Assembly: GCA_945494195.1 (NCBI GenBank)
Contig: CALYVJ010000016.1
Span: 1-13,162, forward strand
Direction: 5' to 3'
Origin: an uncultured Selenomonas sp.
GTDB taxonomy: Bacteria > Bacillota > Negativicutes > Selenomonadales > Selenomonadaceae
DNA: 13,162 nt
Shown here piece after piece: positions 5,535-12,787 of this stretch. Numbering within the stretch: position 1 is the first letter of the stretch; each line of letters opens with the position of its first letter. The notes below the pieces were generated by a model. It was not told the origin of the DNA, made no database searches, and saw nothing but the letters and a program-made list of their open reading frames with translations. Position numbers and translations under genes: made by a program.

Positions 5535-6308
5535 ATGGTCAGTGTCATCTTCCCGGCAGCAGGACAGGGAAAGCGGATGAATGCTGGAATCAACAAGGTT
5601 TTTCTCGAGTTGGCCGATAGGCCAATGCTGATTCGTACCTTGCAGAAATTTTCGGCAGTTCCGGAGGTGGGGGAACTCATCGTAGTGGTAGGAGCCGAAG
5701 AGGTAGAACCGGTTACGAATTTATTGAAAAAATACCAAGAGCTAAAACCATGGCTGGTGACGGAAGGCGGCTCGGAGCGTCAGTATTCGGTCTGGAATGG
5801 TTTGAAACAGGTGTCCGCGGAGGCAGATGTCGTGCTGGTTCATGATGCGGCCCGGCCGCTAGTGACCGTCAAAACCATTGAAGCAGTTATTGGGGCGGCC
5901 AGAGAATATGGCGGGGCAATCGCAGCCGTTCCGGAGAAGAATACCATCAAGATTGTATCGGAACATGGCGTGGTAAAGTCGACACCAGCTCGTTCGACGC
6001 TGTGGGCGGTGCAGACTCCCCAGGGATTTCGCAAACAGATATTGCTGGAGGCGAATATCAAGGCAGAAGCCGATGGCTTCCTGGGGACAGATGATGCCAG
6101 CCTAGTAGAGCGTTTGGGCCGTCCCGTTCATGTCGTCAGGAGTGAATACAGCAATATCAAGGTGACAACGCCGGAAGATTTGTTGATTGCCGAGGCTTTT
6201 TTGCGGCATGAGCAAGGGAGTATGCTGGCTTCCGTTCGATCGGCGGCCAAGTTTGCCAAGAAAACGATGAAGGGGAAATTGCCTCATTTGTACAAGGAGG
6301 AAAAGTGA
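5535..6308 (+). CDS. ispD: 2-C-methyl-D-erythritol 4-phosphate cytidylyltransferase
   Basis: IspD couples MEP with CTP to give CDP-ME, the third step of the non-mevalonate isoprenoid pathway, in the cytoplasm. The CTP-binding loop PAAGQGKRM is at 7-15, the VHDAARP motif at 102-108, and the [18 protein letters not shown] and [10 protein letters not shown] segments that form the active site and dimer arm follow in order. The product is 257 residues, slightly longer than usual because of a basic tail of about 30 residues (after AEAFL) absent from short homologues. The ATG at 5535 is preferred since AGGAG (5522-5526) lies 8 bases away; an ATG at 5529 would be too close, and starts at 5472/5475 fall in the intergenic hairpin loop. 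It is coupled to ispF by a one-base overlap. Confidence 0.95.
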   Translation: MVSVIFPAAGQGKRMNAGINKVFLELADRPMLIRTLQKFSAVPEVGELIVVVGAEEVEPVTNLLKKYQELKPWLVTEGGSERQYSVWNGLKQVSAEADVVLVHDAARPLVTVKTIEAVIGAAREYGGAIAAVPEKNTIKIVSEHGVVKSTPARSTLWAVQTPQGFRKQILLEANIKAEADGFLGTDDASLVERLGRPVHVVRSEYSNIKVTTPEDLLIAEAFLRHEQGSMLASVRSAAKFAKKTMKGKLPHLYKEEK

Positions 6309-6784
6309 TGACTCGATTTGGAATGGGCTACGATGTTCATCGCCTAGTAGAGGGGCGGAAGCTGATTATTGGCGGGGTGGAAATTCCACATACGCTGGGG
6401 CTGCTTGGACATTCGGATGCCGATGTACTGCTGCATGCGGTAGCCGATGCGCTGCTGGGGGCAGCAGCTCTGGGAGATATTGGTCGTCACTTCCCCGATA
6501 CAGATCTGCGGTTTAAGGGGGCTGACAGTATGAAACTCTTAGCCCATGTCGTGGAACTCTTAACGGAAAAAGGATATAAGGTCGGCAATGTCGATGCGAC
6601 GATTGTGGCGCAGAAACCGAAAATGAAAGACTTTATTCCCCAGATGAATGAGAATATTGCACGGGTGCTCGGAGTGGAATCCGACCAGATAAATGTTAAA
6701 GCAACTACGGAAGAGAAATTAGGATTTACCGGAACGGAACAGGGCATTTCTGCCTATGCTGTAGCCGGAATTGAAAAAGCCTGA
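6308..6784 (+). CDS. ispF: 2-C-methyl-D-erythritol 2,4-cyclodiphosphate synthase
   Basis: IspF cyclises CDP-ME 2-phosphate to MEcPP with release of CMP, acting as a trimer in the same MEP pathway as IspD. The metal site is visible as D9 and H11 in GYDVH and H43 in [12 protein letters not shown]35-SDAD and the closing [15 protein letters not shown] segment are typical. Its length, 158 residues, is exactly standard. The ATG at 6308 shares its first base with the ispD stop (TGATG), with AAGGAGG at 6294-6300 seven bases upstream; the GTG at 6305 is less well placed. The intervening pathway enzyme IspE is not encoded nearby. Confidence 0.96.
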   Translation: MTRFGMGYDVHRLVEGRKLIIGGVEIPHTLGLLGHSDADVLLHAVADALLGAAALGDIGRHFPDTDLRFKGADSMKLLAHVVELLTEKGYKVGNVDATIVAQKPKMKDFIPQMNENIARVLGVESDQINVKATTEEKLGFTGTEQGISAYAVAGIEKA

Positions 6785-6824
6785 CGCCTATAACAGCGCC
6801 GGTAAGATAGTTGGAGGAAGAAAT

Positions 6825-8255
6825 ATGCTGAAAGTCTATAACACCATGTCACGCAGTAAGGAAGAGTTCAAGCCGCTCAAAGAAGGCGAAGTGAGCATTT
6901 ACTGCTGTGGTGTAACGCCGTATAATCATCCGCATATCGGCAATGCACGTCCCTTTGTTACCTGGGATGTCATTCGCCGTTATTTTGCGCAAAAAGGTTA
7001 TACTGTCCATTACATCCAGAATTTTACGGATGTGGATGATAAAATCATCAATACGGCCAACAAAGAAGGACTGCAGTGGAGCGATATCTCCGGCCGCTAT
7101 ATCAAAGCCTATTTTGAAGCGATGGATGCGCTCAACGTGAAGCGTGCGGACGTATATCCGCGAGTCAGTGAAACGATTCCGGATATCATTGCGATGGTAC
7201 AGCAGCTTATCGACAATGGTTACGCTTATGCTGTGGATAACGGCGATGTTTTTTACAGCGTAGAGAAATTTGCCGGCTATGGTAAACTCAGTGGCCGCAA
7301 ATTGGAGGATATGCAGGCGGGGGCTCGCATCGAAGTCGATACGCGCAAGCATCATCCGATGGATTTTGCCCTTTGGAAATCGGCAAAACCAGGGGAACCG
7401 AGCTGGGACAGCCCCTGGGGGAAAGGCCGTCCGGGCTGGCACATCGAATGCTCTACGATGTCGCTGAAATATCTCGGTAAGAAGTTTGATTTCCACGGTG
7501 GCGGAAGTGATTTGATTTTCCCGCATCACGAAAACGAGATTGCCCAGTCACAAGCCTGCCTTGGTGATGAGCACAGCTTTGCTCGGTATTGGTTGCACAA
7601 CGGTTTCATTACGATTCACAACGAAAAGATGTCCAAGTCGAAGAATAATTTCTTTACAGTCAAGGATATCTTGAATGAATATCCGGGAGAGGTAGTCCGT
7701 TTCTTTATCTTGCAGACCCATTACCGCAGTCCGCTGGATTTCAGTGACGAACGCCTCAAGGAAGCACAGGTAAGTCTGGGCCGTTTGGCGCAGTCTAAAG
7801 CCTTTATGGAGGAACTCCTGAAAAAAGAGGGCAGTTCAGATACGGCTAAGGACTTGGCAGCGAAAGCAGCGGAATACCGTCAGAATTTCTATGAGGCCAT
7901 GGATGACGATTTCAATACGGCTTTGGCTATCAGCCAGTTATTTGGTCTCTCAAAAGATATCAACATCTATTATCAAGAGGTTATGAACAAGGGCGTAGAC
8001 TATGATGCTGCTGGATTTGCACGGGTGAGTGAAATCTATCGGGAAATGGCGTCGATTATCGGTATCTTTGAACAGGAAGAGACGGCTGCCGACGATGGTC
8101 TTACCGATAAACTGATGGAACTCATTATTGGTATCCGACAGGATGCCCGCAAGGAAAAGAACTGGGCGATTGCCGATAAGATTCGCGATGAACTCAAGGA
8201 AGTTGGCATTGTTATCGAAGACACGCCAAATGGGGCACGGTGGAAAAAAGCATGA
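6825..8255 (+). CDS. cysS: Cysteinyl-tRNA synthetase
   Basis: A class I aminoacyl-tRNA synthetase charging tRNA-Cys with cysteine. The HIGH-type motif is HIGN (37-40) and the KMSKS loop is at 268-272. The four zinc ligands that select cysteine are present as C28, C209, H234 and E238, the same numbers as in the E. coli enzyme. A C-terminal helical anticodon-binding region (from about 350) ends in the usual EDTPNGARWK segment. The protein is 476 residues, the normal size. The ATG at 6825 is supported by GGAGG (6813-6817) seven bases upstream; a longer reading from 6771 would run into ispF and lacks support. In Bacillus, gltX and cysE lie between ispF and cysS; here only 40 bases separate them. 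Confidence 0.97.
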   Translation: MLKVYNTMSRSKEEFKPLKEGEVSIYCCGVTPYNHPHIGNARPFVTWDVIRRYFAQKGYTVHYIQNFTDVDDKIINTANKEGLQWSDISGRYIKAYFEAMDALNVKRADVYPRVSETIPDIIAMVQQLIDNGYAYAVDNGDVFYSVEKFAGYGKLSGRKLEDMQAGARIEVDTRKHHPMDFALWKSAKPGEPSWDSPWGKGRPGWHIECSTMSLKYLGKKFDFHGGGSDLIFPHHENEIAQSQACLGDEHSFARYWLHNGFITIHNEKMSKSKNNFFTVKDILNEYPGEVVRFFILQTHYRSPLDFSDERLKEAQVSLGRLAQSKAFMEELLKKEGSSDTAKDLAAKAAEYRQNFYEAMDDDFNTALAISQLFGLSKDINIYYQEVMNKGVDYDAAGFARVSEIYREMASIIGIFEQEETAADDGLTDKLMELIIGIRQDARKEKNWAIADKIRDELKEVGIVIEDTPNGARWKKA

Positions 8256-8740
8256 AGTTTGAACATTTTCAGAAACTCGTTGATATGATGTTTGAGCCTG
8301 ATGGGGATAATGGTATCTTGCAGCGTTACCGCGGTGTAGATGTCAAGCAGCTCAATCCGCTGGTACTGGCTTATGTGGGCGATGCGTATTTCCATCTCTA
8401 TGTCCGCACCCGCCTGCTCTCCTACGAGCAGTGCAAGGTACAAGCACTGCATTCGTTCAGTGCTCAAATCGTATCGGCGGTTTGGCAGGCAAAGGCCTAT
8501 CGTGGGATTGAAGAAATGCTTACCGAGGAAGAAAAGGGAATCTATCGCCGGGGCCGCAATGCTAAAAGTCATGCGCCGCGCAGTGCCAGTGTTGCCGAGT
8601 ATCATGCAAGTACTGGTTTTGAGGCCCTTTTGGGTAGTCTTTATCTGTCGGAGCAGAATGAACGGCTTTACGAACTGGCAGAAGCCTCTTTCCAGGTGAT
8701 TTCAAAGGCTATGATGAAGGAAATAAGGAGTAAGAAATAA
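8252..8740 (+). CDS. mrnC: Mini-ribonuclease 3 (23S rRNA maturation)
   Basis: Mini-III is an RNase III catalytic domain without the double-stranded-RNA-binding domain; in Bacillus it trims 23S rRNA precursors at both ends. The conserved LAYVGDAYFHLYVR has the catalytic aspartate D44, and GFEALLGSLYL has the second acidic residue E124. A central RRGRNAKSHAPR stretch is typical. The length, 162 residues, is slightly longer than the Bacillus protein. The ATG at 8252 overlaps the cysS stop in an ATGA arrangement with GGTGGA (8239-8244) seven bases upstream. The order cysS-mrnC is the same as in Bacillus. Confidence 0.95.
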   Translation: MKFEHFQKLVDMMFEPDGDNGILQRYRGVDVKQLNPLVLAYVGDAYFHLYVRTRLLSYEQCKVQALHSFSAQIVSAVWQAKAYRGIEEMLTEEEKGIYRRGRNAKSHAPRSASVAEYHASTGFEALLGSLYLSEQNERLYELAEASFQVISKAMMKEIRSKK

Positions 8741-8743
8741 TTT

Positions 8744-9436
8744 ATGATAAAAGTCAAGTTGTTGGAATATACGCCCAATCCGGAGCATGTGGTGGCAATG
8801 GCTGCCCGCCTTTGCTATTCCTCGGCCGGGGCGGAAGAGCTGGCCGAGAAAATCAGCGATGAAAAGGCGAAGGAAATGGTGCGCAAGATGGTTACACTGG
8901 GGCATGGCTCGACGATTGAGCATGTTACCTTCACCTTTGGCATCGAGGGCGTAAGCCGTGTCTTAACCCATCAATTGGTACGCCATCGCATCGCTTCCTA
9001 TGACCAGCAGTCCCAGCGCTATGTGGCGGCGCATGGCTTCGAATACATCACGCCGCCAACGATTGCGGAAAAGCCAGAGGCCAAGGCGAAATATGAGGCT
9101 TTGCTGGCTGAAATCCGCAAGACCTATGATGAGCTGACGGAGATGGGGGTGCCCAAGGAAGACGCCCGGTATGTGCTGGCCAACGCTACGGAGACAAAAA
9201 TCCTGGTGACGATGAATGCCCGTTCGTTGCTCCATTTCTTCAATCTGCGCTGCTGCAACCGTGCCCAGTGGGAGATTCGCGATATGGCTTACAAGATGCT
9301 GGCAGAGGTCAAGAAAGTAGCGCCGACGCTGTTCCACAATGCGGGAGCGAGCTGCGTCAATACCGGGCGTTGCCCGGAGGGGGCTATGACCTGCGGTAAG
9401 TTTCAGGAAATGCTGAAGCTTCGGGAGAAGGATTGA
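8744..9436 (+). CDS. thyX: Flavin-dependent thymidylate synthase
   Basis: ThyX makes dTMP from dUMP using methylene-tetrahydrofolate with FAD and NADPH, unrelated in structure to ThyA. The diagnostic RHRX7S motif is present as R80-H81-R82 to S90, in [14 protein letters not shown]. The conserved [21 protein letters not shown] segment and closing GRCPEG region are also there. The length of 230 residues is usual. The ATG lies 3 bases after the mrnC stop; AAGGAG at 8725-8730 is 13 bases away, a rather long spacing, so translation may depend on coupling to mrnC. In Bacillus this position holds no thyX; I recall a similar insertion in some clostridia. Its presence suggests the organism may lack ThyA, which cannot be checked here. 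Confidence 0.95.
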   Translation: MIKVKLLEYTPNPEHVVAMAARLCYSSAGAEELAEKISDEKAKEMVRKMVTLGHGSTIEHVTFTFGIEGVSRVLTHQLVRHRIASYDQQSQRYVAAHGFEYITPPTIAEKPEAKAKYEALLAEIRKTYDELTEMGVPKEDARYVLANATETKILVTMNARSLLHFFNLRCCNRAQWEIRDMAYKMLAEVKKVAPTLFHNAGASCVNTGRCPEGAMTCGKFQEMLKLREKD

Positions 9437-9437
9437 T

Positions 9438-10346
9438 ATGAGAGACTTTCGTGAGAATAAGAAAAAGCCCTTTCATAGTGGGAAAAGCCATCAGGAACAG
9501 ACGGAAAGACGTGAACGGGGCAAGCAGCGTGAGAAGCATGTTGGACATCCTGTGCGGTCGTCAGGTGAGCGCCGGGATAATCCGGCCAAGGATCGGGAGT
9601 TGCCAGAAGATGTATTGATTGGCCGTAATGCTGTTGCTGAAGCCTTAAAGGCTGGCCGTACCATCAATAAATTAATGGTGGCCGAGGGGGACCGGGAAGG
9701 TTCTATCGGAGAAATCCTGGCCTTGGCAAAGGAGCGCGGGGTTATCACCCAGTTCGTGGACCGCAGCAAGATTGAGTCTGTAGCTGGAGGCTTGCGCCAT
9801 CAGGGGGTCATGGCTTATGTGGCACCAGTAGCTTATGCAGAACTTGAGGATATCCTGAAGGCGGCAGAGGAAAAAGGCGAAGCTCCTTTTTTGCTGTTGC
9901 TGGACGAGCTGGAAGATCCGCACAATCTCGGTGCTTTGCTGCGTACGGCCGATGCGACTGGTGTGCATGGCGTACTGATTCCTAGGCGCCGCAGTGTACC
10001 GCTTACGGCAACGGTGGCTAAGACCTCAGCCGGAGCGATTGAATATGTACCTGTGGCTCGTATAGGAAATATAGCCCAGACTTTAAAAAAGCTTAAAGAT
10101 AAAGGTTTCTGGGTGGCCGGAGCCGATATGGATGGCAGTCAAAACTATAACGAAGCTGATTTAACTGGGCCTTTAGTCCTAGTGGTAGGCAGCGAGGGCA
10201 AGGGGATGAGCCGCCTGACAAAGGAAGCCTGTGACTTTATCGTCAAAATGCCGATGGTGGGGAAAATCAATTCCCTAAACGCATCGGTGGCTGGTTCTAT
10301 CCTGATGTACGAATCCATGCGTCAGCGTTTGGCAAAGAAAGGCTGA
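9438..10346 (+). CDS. rlmB: SpoU-family 2'-O-methyltransferase (RlmB-like, 23S rRNA)
   Basis: A SPOUT-class enzyme that transfers a methyl group from S-adenosylmethionine to a ribose 2'-OH. RlmB modifies G2251 of 23S rRNA in E. coli. Residues 1-55 are a strongly basic low-complexity extension, probably an rRNA-binding tail. The substrate-binding domain begins near LIGRNAVAEAL (about 61). The three knot motifs follow: N163 in NLGALLRTAD, VVGSEGKGMS at 249-258 and NSLNASVAGSILMYE from 278. At 302 residues it is longer than E. coli RlmB because of the extension. The ATG is one base after the thyX stop region, with GGGAGAAGGA just upstream. The exact RNA target is inferred from family and context; a TrmH-type tRNA target is less likely. 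Confidence 0.9.
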   Translation: MRDFRENKKKPFHSGKSHQEQTERRERGKQREKHVGHPVRSSGERRDNPAKDRELPEDVLIGRNAVAEALKAGRTINKLMVAEGDREGSIGEILALAKERGVITQFVDRSKIESVAGGLRHQGVMAYVAPVAYAELEDILKAAEEKGEAPFLLLLDELEDPHNLGALLRTADATGVHGVLIPRRRSVPLTATVAKTSAGAIEYVPVARIGNIAQTLKKLKDKGFWVAGADMDGSQNYNEADLTGPLVLVVGSEGKGMSRLTKEACDFIVKMPMVGKINSLNASVAGSILMYESMRQRLAKKG

Positions 10347-10351
10347 TTCTT

Positions 10352-10882
10352 ATGAGCAGGAAAAGGGAGCACTATCTCATTGATGGCTATAATGTCATCA
10401 ATTCCTGGCCGGAACTTATCCGCCTGCGCAAGGATTTATCTGAGGCCAGGGACCAGCTGATTCATCAGCTGGCGGAATATGGAGCATATGAAAAATACGA
10501 TATCACCATTGTATTCGACGCGATGTTCACTGATGATGAAGAGCATTGCGATCAGGTGAATGCGCATATGAAAATCATCTATACCGGCGAGGGAGAAACT
10601 GCCGACAGCCGCATAGAACGGCTGGCGTATGATTCGGTTCGCCAGGGACGAGAGGTTCATGTGGTCACTTCCGATGGAGCCGAGCAAAGTGTGATATTGG
10701 GAGCCGGGGCTTACCGGATTCCTTCCTTGGAATTCCGGAAGGCAGTCCGCCGGGCCAAAAAGCAATTGAAGAGGGAATACTTAGGTCACGTTACCCTTCC
10801 CGTCACACGATTGGAAGTGGAAGACCGTTTGGATAGCGAGACCGTCAAAAAATTGGATATTTTGAGGAAAATGCGTCATTGA
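10352..10882 (+). CDS. yacP: NYN-domain endoribonuclease, YacP/Rae1 family
   Basis: In Bacillus subtilis YacP (Rae1) is an endonuclease that enters the ribosomal A site and cleaves translated mRNA. The NYN fold is PIN-like: acidic residues appear in YLIDGYNVIN (D11), IVFDAMF, ETADSRIERLAYD and HVVTSDGAEQ. A basic helical region RRAKKQLKREY follows. The length, 176 residues, matches the family. The ATG is five bases after the rlmB stop, with AAAGG (10338-10342) about 9 bases upstream. It is the last gene before the sigH promoter, the same order as in Bacillus (rlmB-yacP-sigH). No terminator follows, so read-through into sigH is likely. Confidence 0.92.
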   Translation: MSRKREHYLIDGYNVINSWPELIRLRKDLSEARDQLIHQLAEYGAYEKYDITIVFDAMFTDDEEHCDQVNAHMKIIYTGEGETADSRIERLAYDSVRQGREVHVVTSDGAEQSVILGAGAYRIPSLEFRKAVRRAKKQLKREYLGHVTLPVTRLEVEDRLDSETVKKLDILRKMRH

Positions 10883-10946
10883 TGAATTTATGATTGGTTT
10901 TGTCCGTTTATTGCTAAATAGTAGTCGTAAAGTCCTAGAGGATTTC

Positions 10947-10976
10947 TTGACGATACCAACAAAGAGGGAGTATAAT
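10947..10976 (+). promoter_or_regulatory. sigH promoter
   Basis: TTGACG at 10947-10952 is followed after 18 bases by a perfect TATAAT at 10971-10976. The predicted start near 10983 gives a leader of about 53 bases. A short palindrome TCCT-AG-AGGA lies at 10933-10942, just upstream of the -35. The gap between yacP and sigH (10883-11035) holds nothing else. Confidence 0.7.
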
Positions 10977-11035
10977 TTTCTTATTAGGGGAGTTATGAAT
11001 TGAAAATGGGGGTTTTCAGCAAAGGGGAAAGTGCG

Positions 11036-11785
11036 ATGGAAGCAGAACGTACTACAGAACTATTTAGTGATGATTTATATGGGGGATTCGCTAAACTGAC
11101 AGATGAAGAAATTCTTTTAGCAATCAGAGACAATGACGATAAGGTCGCACTCGATTATCTTATCCATAAGTATCGGAACTTTGTACGTGCCAAGGCTCGT
11201 TCCTATTTTTTGATTGGAGCGGACCATGAGGATATCATTCAGGAGGGAATGATTGGCTTCTATAAGGCTATTCGGGATTTCCGCAACGATAAGTTATCCT
11301 CGTTCCGGGCATTTGCAGAGCTTTGTGTGACGCGTCAGATTATCACTGCTATCAAGACTGCGACTCGTCAGAAGCATATACCGCTCAATTCGTATATTTC
11401 GCTCAACAAGCCGATATACGATGAGGATTCAGACAGAACCCTTCTGGATGTGTTGTCGGGGGCAAAGGCGGCAGATCCGGAGGATCTCGTTATCAGTCGA
11501 GAGGAATTTATTGATATTGAAAAAAAAATGGAAGAAATTCTGTCTGACTTGGAGTGGAAGGTCCTGATGAGTTATCTGGATGGAAAATCCTATCAGGAAA
11601 TTGCCGAAGAATTGGACCGTCATGTCAAATCGATTGATAATGCGCTTCAGCGGGTAAAACGTAAATTAGAAAAGTACATGGAAAACCGCGGGGATGAGAT
11701 TGACATCAGTACGGTTTACCGTGGCTTGAGTTCCATCAACCGCCGCTTGCGTGGCGTAAAAGATAATGATGGCTTGAATTATTGA
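11036..11785 (+). CDS. sigH: RNA polymerase sigma-H factor (SigH/Sigma-30 family)
   Basis: A sigma-70 family factor; in Bacillus it governs transition-state, competence and early sporulation genes. Region 2 is very close to Bacillus SigH as I recall it (YRNFVRAKARSYF, then DIIQEGMIGFYKAIRDF, then FAELCVTRQIITAIKTATRQ). The linker SLNKPIYDEDSDRTLLDVLSGAK and region 4 (GKSYQEIAEELDRHVKSIDNALQRVKRKLEKY) are equally clear. Bacillus SigH ends about five residues after this. Here a tail of about 33 residues (from N217) continues, rich in charged and Ser/Asn residues. The ATG at 11036 is chosen with AAAGGGGA (11021-11028) seven bases upstream; in-frame starts at 11000 (TTG) and 11006 (ATG) would add 10-12 residues and are possible. 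In non-sporulating Negativicutes its role may be competence or stress (inference). Confidence 0.95.
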   Translation: MEAERTTELFSDDLYGGFAKLTDEEILLAIRDNDDKVALDYLIHKYRNFVRAKARSYFLIGADHEDIIQEGMIGFYKAIRDFRNDKLSSFRAFAELCVTRQIITAIKTATRQKHIPLNSYISLNKPIYDEDSDRTLLDVLSGAKAADPEDLVISREEFIDIEKKMEEILSDLEWKVLMSYLDGKSYQEIAEELDRHVKSIDNALQRVKRKLEKYMENRGDEIDISTVYRGLSSINRRLRGVKDNDGLNY

Positions 11786-11792
11786 GTTCTTA

Positions 11793-11822
11793 AGCTCCTG
11801 CCGTTTCGGCAGGAGCTCTTTT
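11793..11822 (+). terminator. Intrinsic terminator after sigH
   Basis: AGCTCCTGCC (11793-11802) and GGCAGGAGCT (11808-11817) form a perfect 10-base-pair stem with a 5-base loop, followed by CTTTT. It lies 7 bases after the sigH stop and closes the operon. Confidence 0.92.
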
Positions 11823-11861
11823 GTTGTGAGATTTGCTATAGTCTTTTTGGAGCCATTATCG

Positions 11862-11867
11862 TATAAT
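11862..11867 (+). promoter_or_regulatory. -10 element of the mod operon promoter
   Basis: A perfect TATAAT lies 5-7 bases before the start of the conserved riboswitch core. The region 17 bases upstream (about 11839-11844) shows no good -35. This suggests an activator-dependent or weak promoter. The predicted transcript starts at about 11873, just where the structured leader begins. Confidence 0.55.
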
Positions 11868-11872
11868 AAATA

Positions 11873-11967
11873 CCGTAACTCCGAGCAAAAGCATCTAAGG
11901 TCATGCGCTATGATGCTGCGCCTGGGTAATACCCACAGGGGAGCACAGGAAACCGCGCTCCCTTCCG
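11873..11967 (+). ncRNA. Molybdenum cofactor (Moco/Tuco) riboswitch
   Basis: The leader carries blocks that I recognise from the Moco RNA motif: ACTCCGAGC at the 5' end, GGTCATGCGC, a GGGTAATACCC hairpin, CAGGAAACC, and CTCCCTTCCG at the 3' end. Hairpins seen are GCGC (11905-11908) with GCGC (11918-11921), TGGGT (11923-11927) with ACCCA (11931-11935), and GGGAGC (11939-11944) with GCTCCC (11957-11962). The class senses molybdenum cofactor (or tungsten cofactor in variants) and controls Mo uptake and cofactor genes. Its place directly before modA supports the call. I cannot tell the Moco from the Tuco variant by eye. Confidence 0.83.
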
Positions 11968-11992
11968 TTTTTGAAAAGGAGGAAATAACGGA
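11964..11992 (+). promoter_or_regulatory. Hairpin enclosing the modA ribosome binding site (expression platform)
   Basis: TCCGTT (11964-11969) is perfectly complementary to AACGGA (11987-11992). The loop contains AAGGAGG (11976-11982), the modA ribosome binding site, and the stem takes in the A of the ATG. Alternatively CTCCCTT (11958-11964) can pair with AAGGAG (11976-11981) with one bulged C. Both would hide the start and both compete with the last helix of the riboswitch, so control is probably at translation. The direction of the switch is not decidable from sequence. Confidence 0.5.
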
Positions 11993-12786
11993 TGAAAAAG
12001 ATTTTGGTAGGGATTATGGTGATGGCCCTGACAGTCTTGACAGGGTGTGGCAGTCAGCAGACGGCGGATTCTTCCTCGTCTGCTGGAAGCGGGACGGTTG
12101 AGCTGCATGTTTCAGCAGCGGCAAGTCTTACCGATGTTATGAAGGAGCTGGCCGCAGACTACGAAAAAGAACATCCGAATGTCAGGATTGTATTTAACTT
12201 TGGCAGTTCGGGAGCGTTGCAGCAGGCCATCGAAAATGGCGGTGAGACCGACCTATTCTTCTCGGCAGCTCCAAAGCAGATGAATGCCTTGGAACAAGCG
12301 GGGTTGCTGCTTGAGGGGACGCGCCGGGACTTGCTGGAAAATGAGGTGGTGCTCATTGTGCCGAAAGATGGAGGCAAAGACCTTAGCGATTTCCAGCAGG
12401 TTACGGCAGCTGATATCCAGCACATAGCGCTGGGAGAACCGAAAGGTGTGCCAGTTGGCCAGTATTCAGAGGAAGTATTTACGAAACTCGGTATCCTTGA
12501 TGCGGTTAAGGCCAAGGCAGTCTATGGTTCGGACGTCCGCCAGGTCCTGTCTTGGGTCGAGGGCGGAGAAGCGGAATGCGGCGTGGTCTATGCCACGGAT
12601 GCCGCGGGATCAGATAAGGTACGGGTTGCAGCTAAAGCACCGGCCGGGACTCATAAGCCGGTTATCTATCCGGCGGCAGTGCTCCAGGCAGCGAAACAGG
12701 CAGATGCGGCCAGGGATTTCCTGGCTTTCACCGCCAGTGACTCCAGCCGGAAGCTATTTGAAAAATATGGGTTTGAGGTAAAATAA
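11992..12786 (+). CDS. modA: Molybdate ABC transporter, substrate-binding lipoprotein
   Basis: ModA captures molybdate (and tungstate) outside the cytoplasmic membrane and hands it to the ModB permease. The N-terminus is a lipoprotein signal peptide with lipobox LTGC, lipidated at C19, then a Ser-rich linker (26-31). The mature protein begins VELHVSAAASLTDVMKEL, the oxyanion-binding segment of ModA. FNFGSSGALQQAIENG, DLFFSAAP, PVGQYSEEVF and the hinge GGEAECGVVYATDA follow in the family's order. The length, 264 residues, is normal. AAGGAGG (11976-11982) is 9 bases ahead of the ATG. It is under the Moco-type riboswitch and is followed by modB with only one base between. A tungstate-specific (TupA/WtpA) role seems less likely. 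Confidence 0.95.
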   Translation: MKKILVGIMVMALTVLTGCGSQQTADSSSSAGSGTVELHVSAAASLTDVMKELAADYEKEHPNVRIVFNFGSSGALQQAIENGGETDLFFSAAPKQMNALEQAGLLLEGTRRDLLENEVVLIVPKDGGKDLSDFQQVTAADIQHIALGEPKGVPVGQYSEEVFTKLGILDAVKAKAVYGSDVRQVLSWVEGGEAECGVVYATDAAGSDKVRVAAKAPAGTHKPVIYPAAVLQAAKQADAARDFLAFTASDSSRKLFEKYGFEVK

Positions 12787-12787
12787 T

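Noticed and set aside
6849..7529. Minus-strand ORF of 226 codons opposite cysS
   Set aside because: Antisense shadow over the conserved catalytic and zinc motifs of cysS; no sign of expression.
11826..12101. + strand ORF of 91 codons in the mod leader
   Set aside because: It runs through the promoter -10, the riboswitch and into modA in another frame. The RNA structure and modA explain the sequence better.
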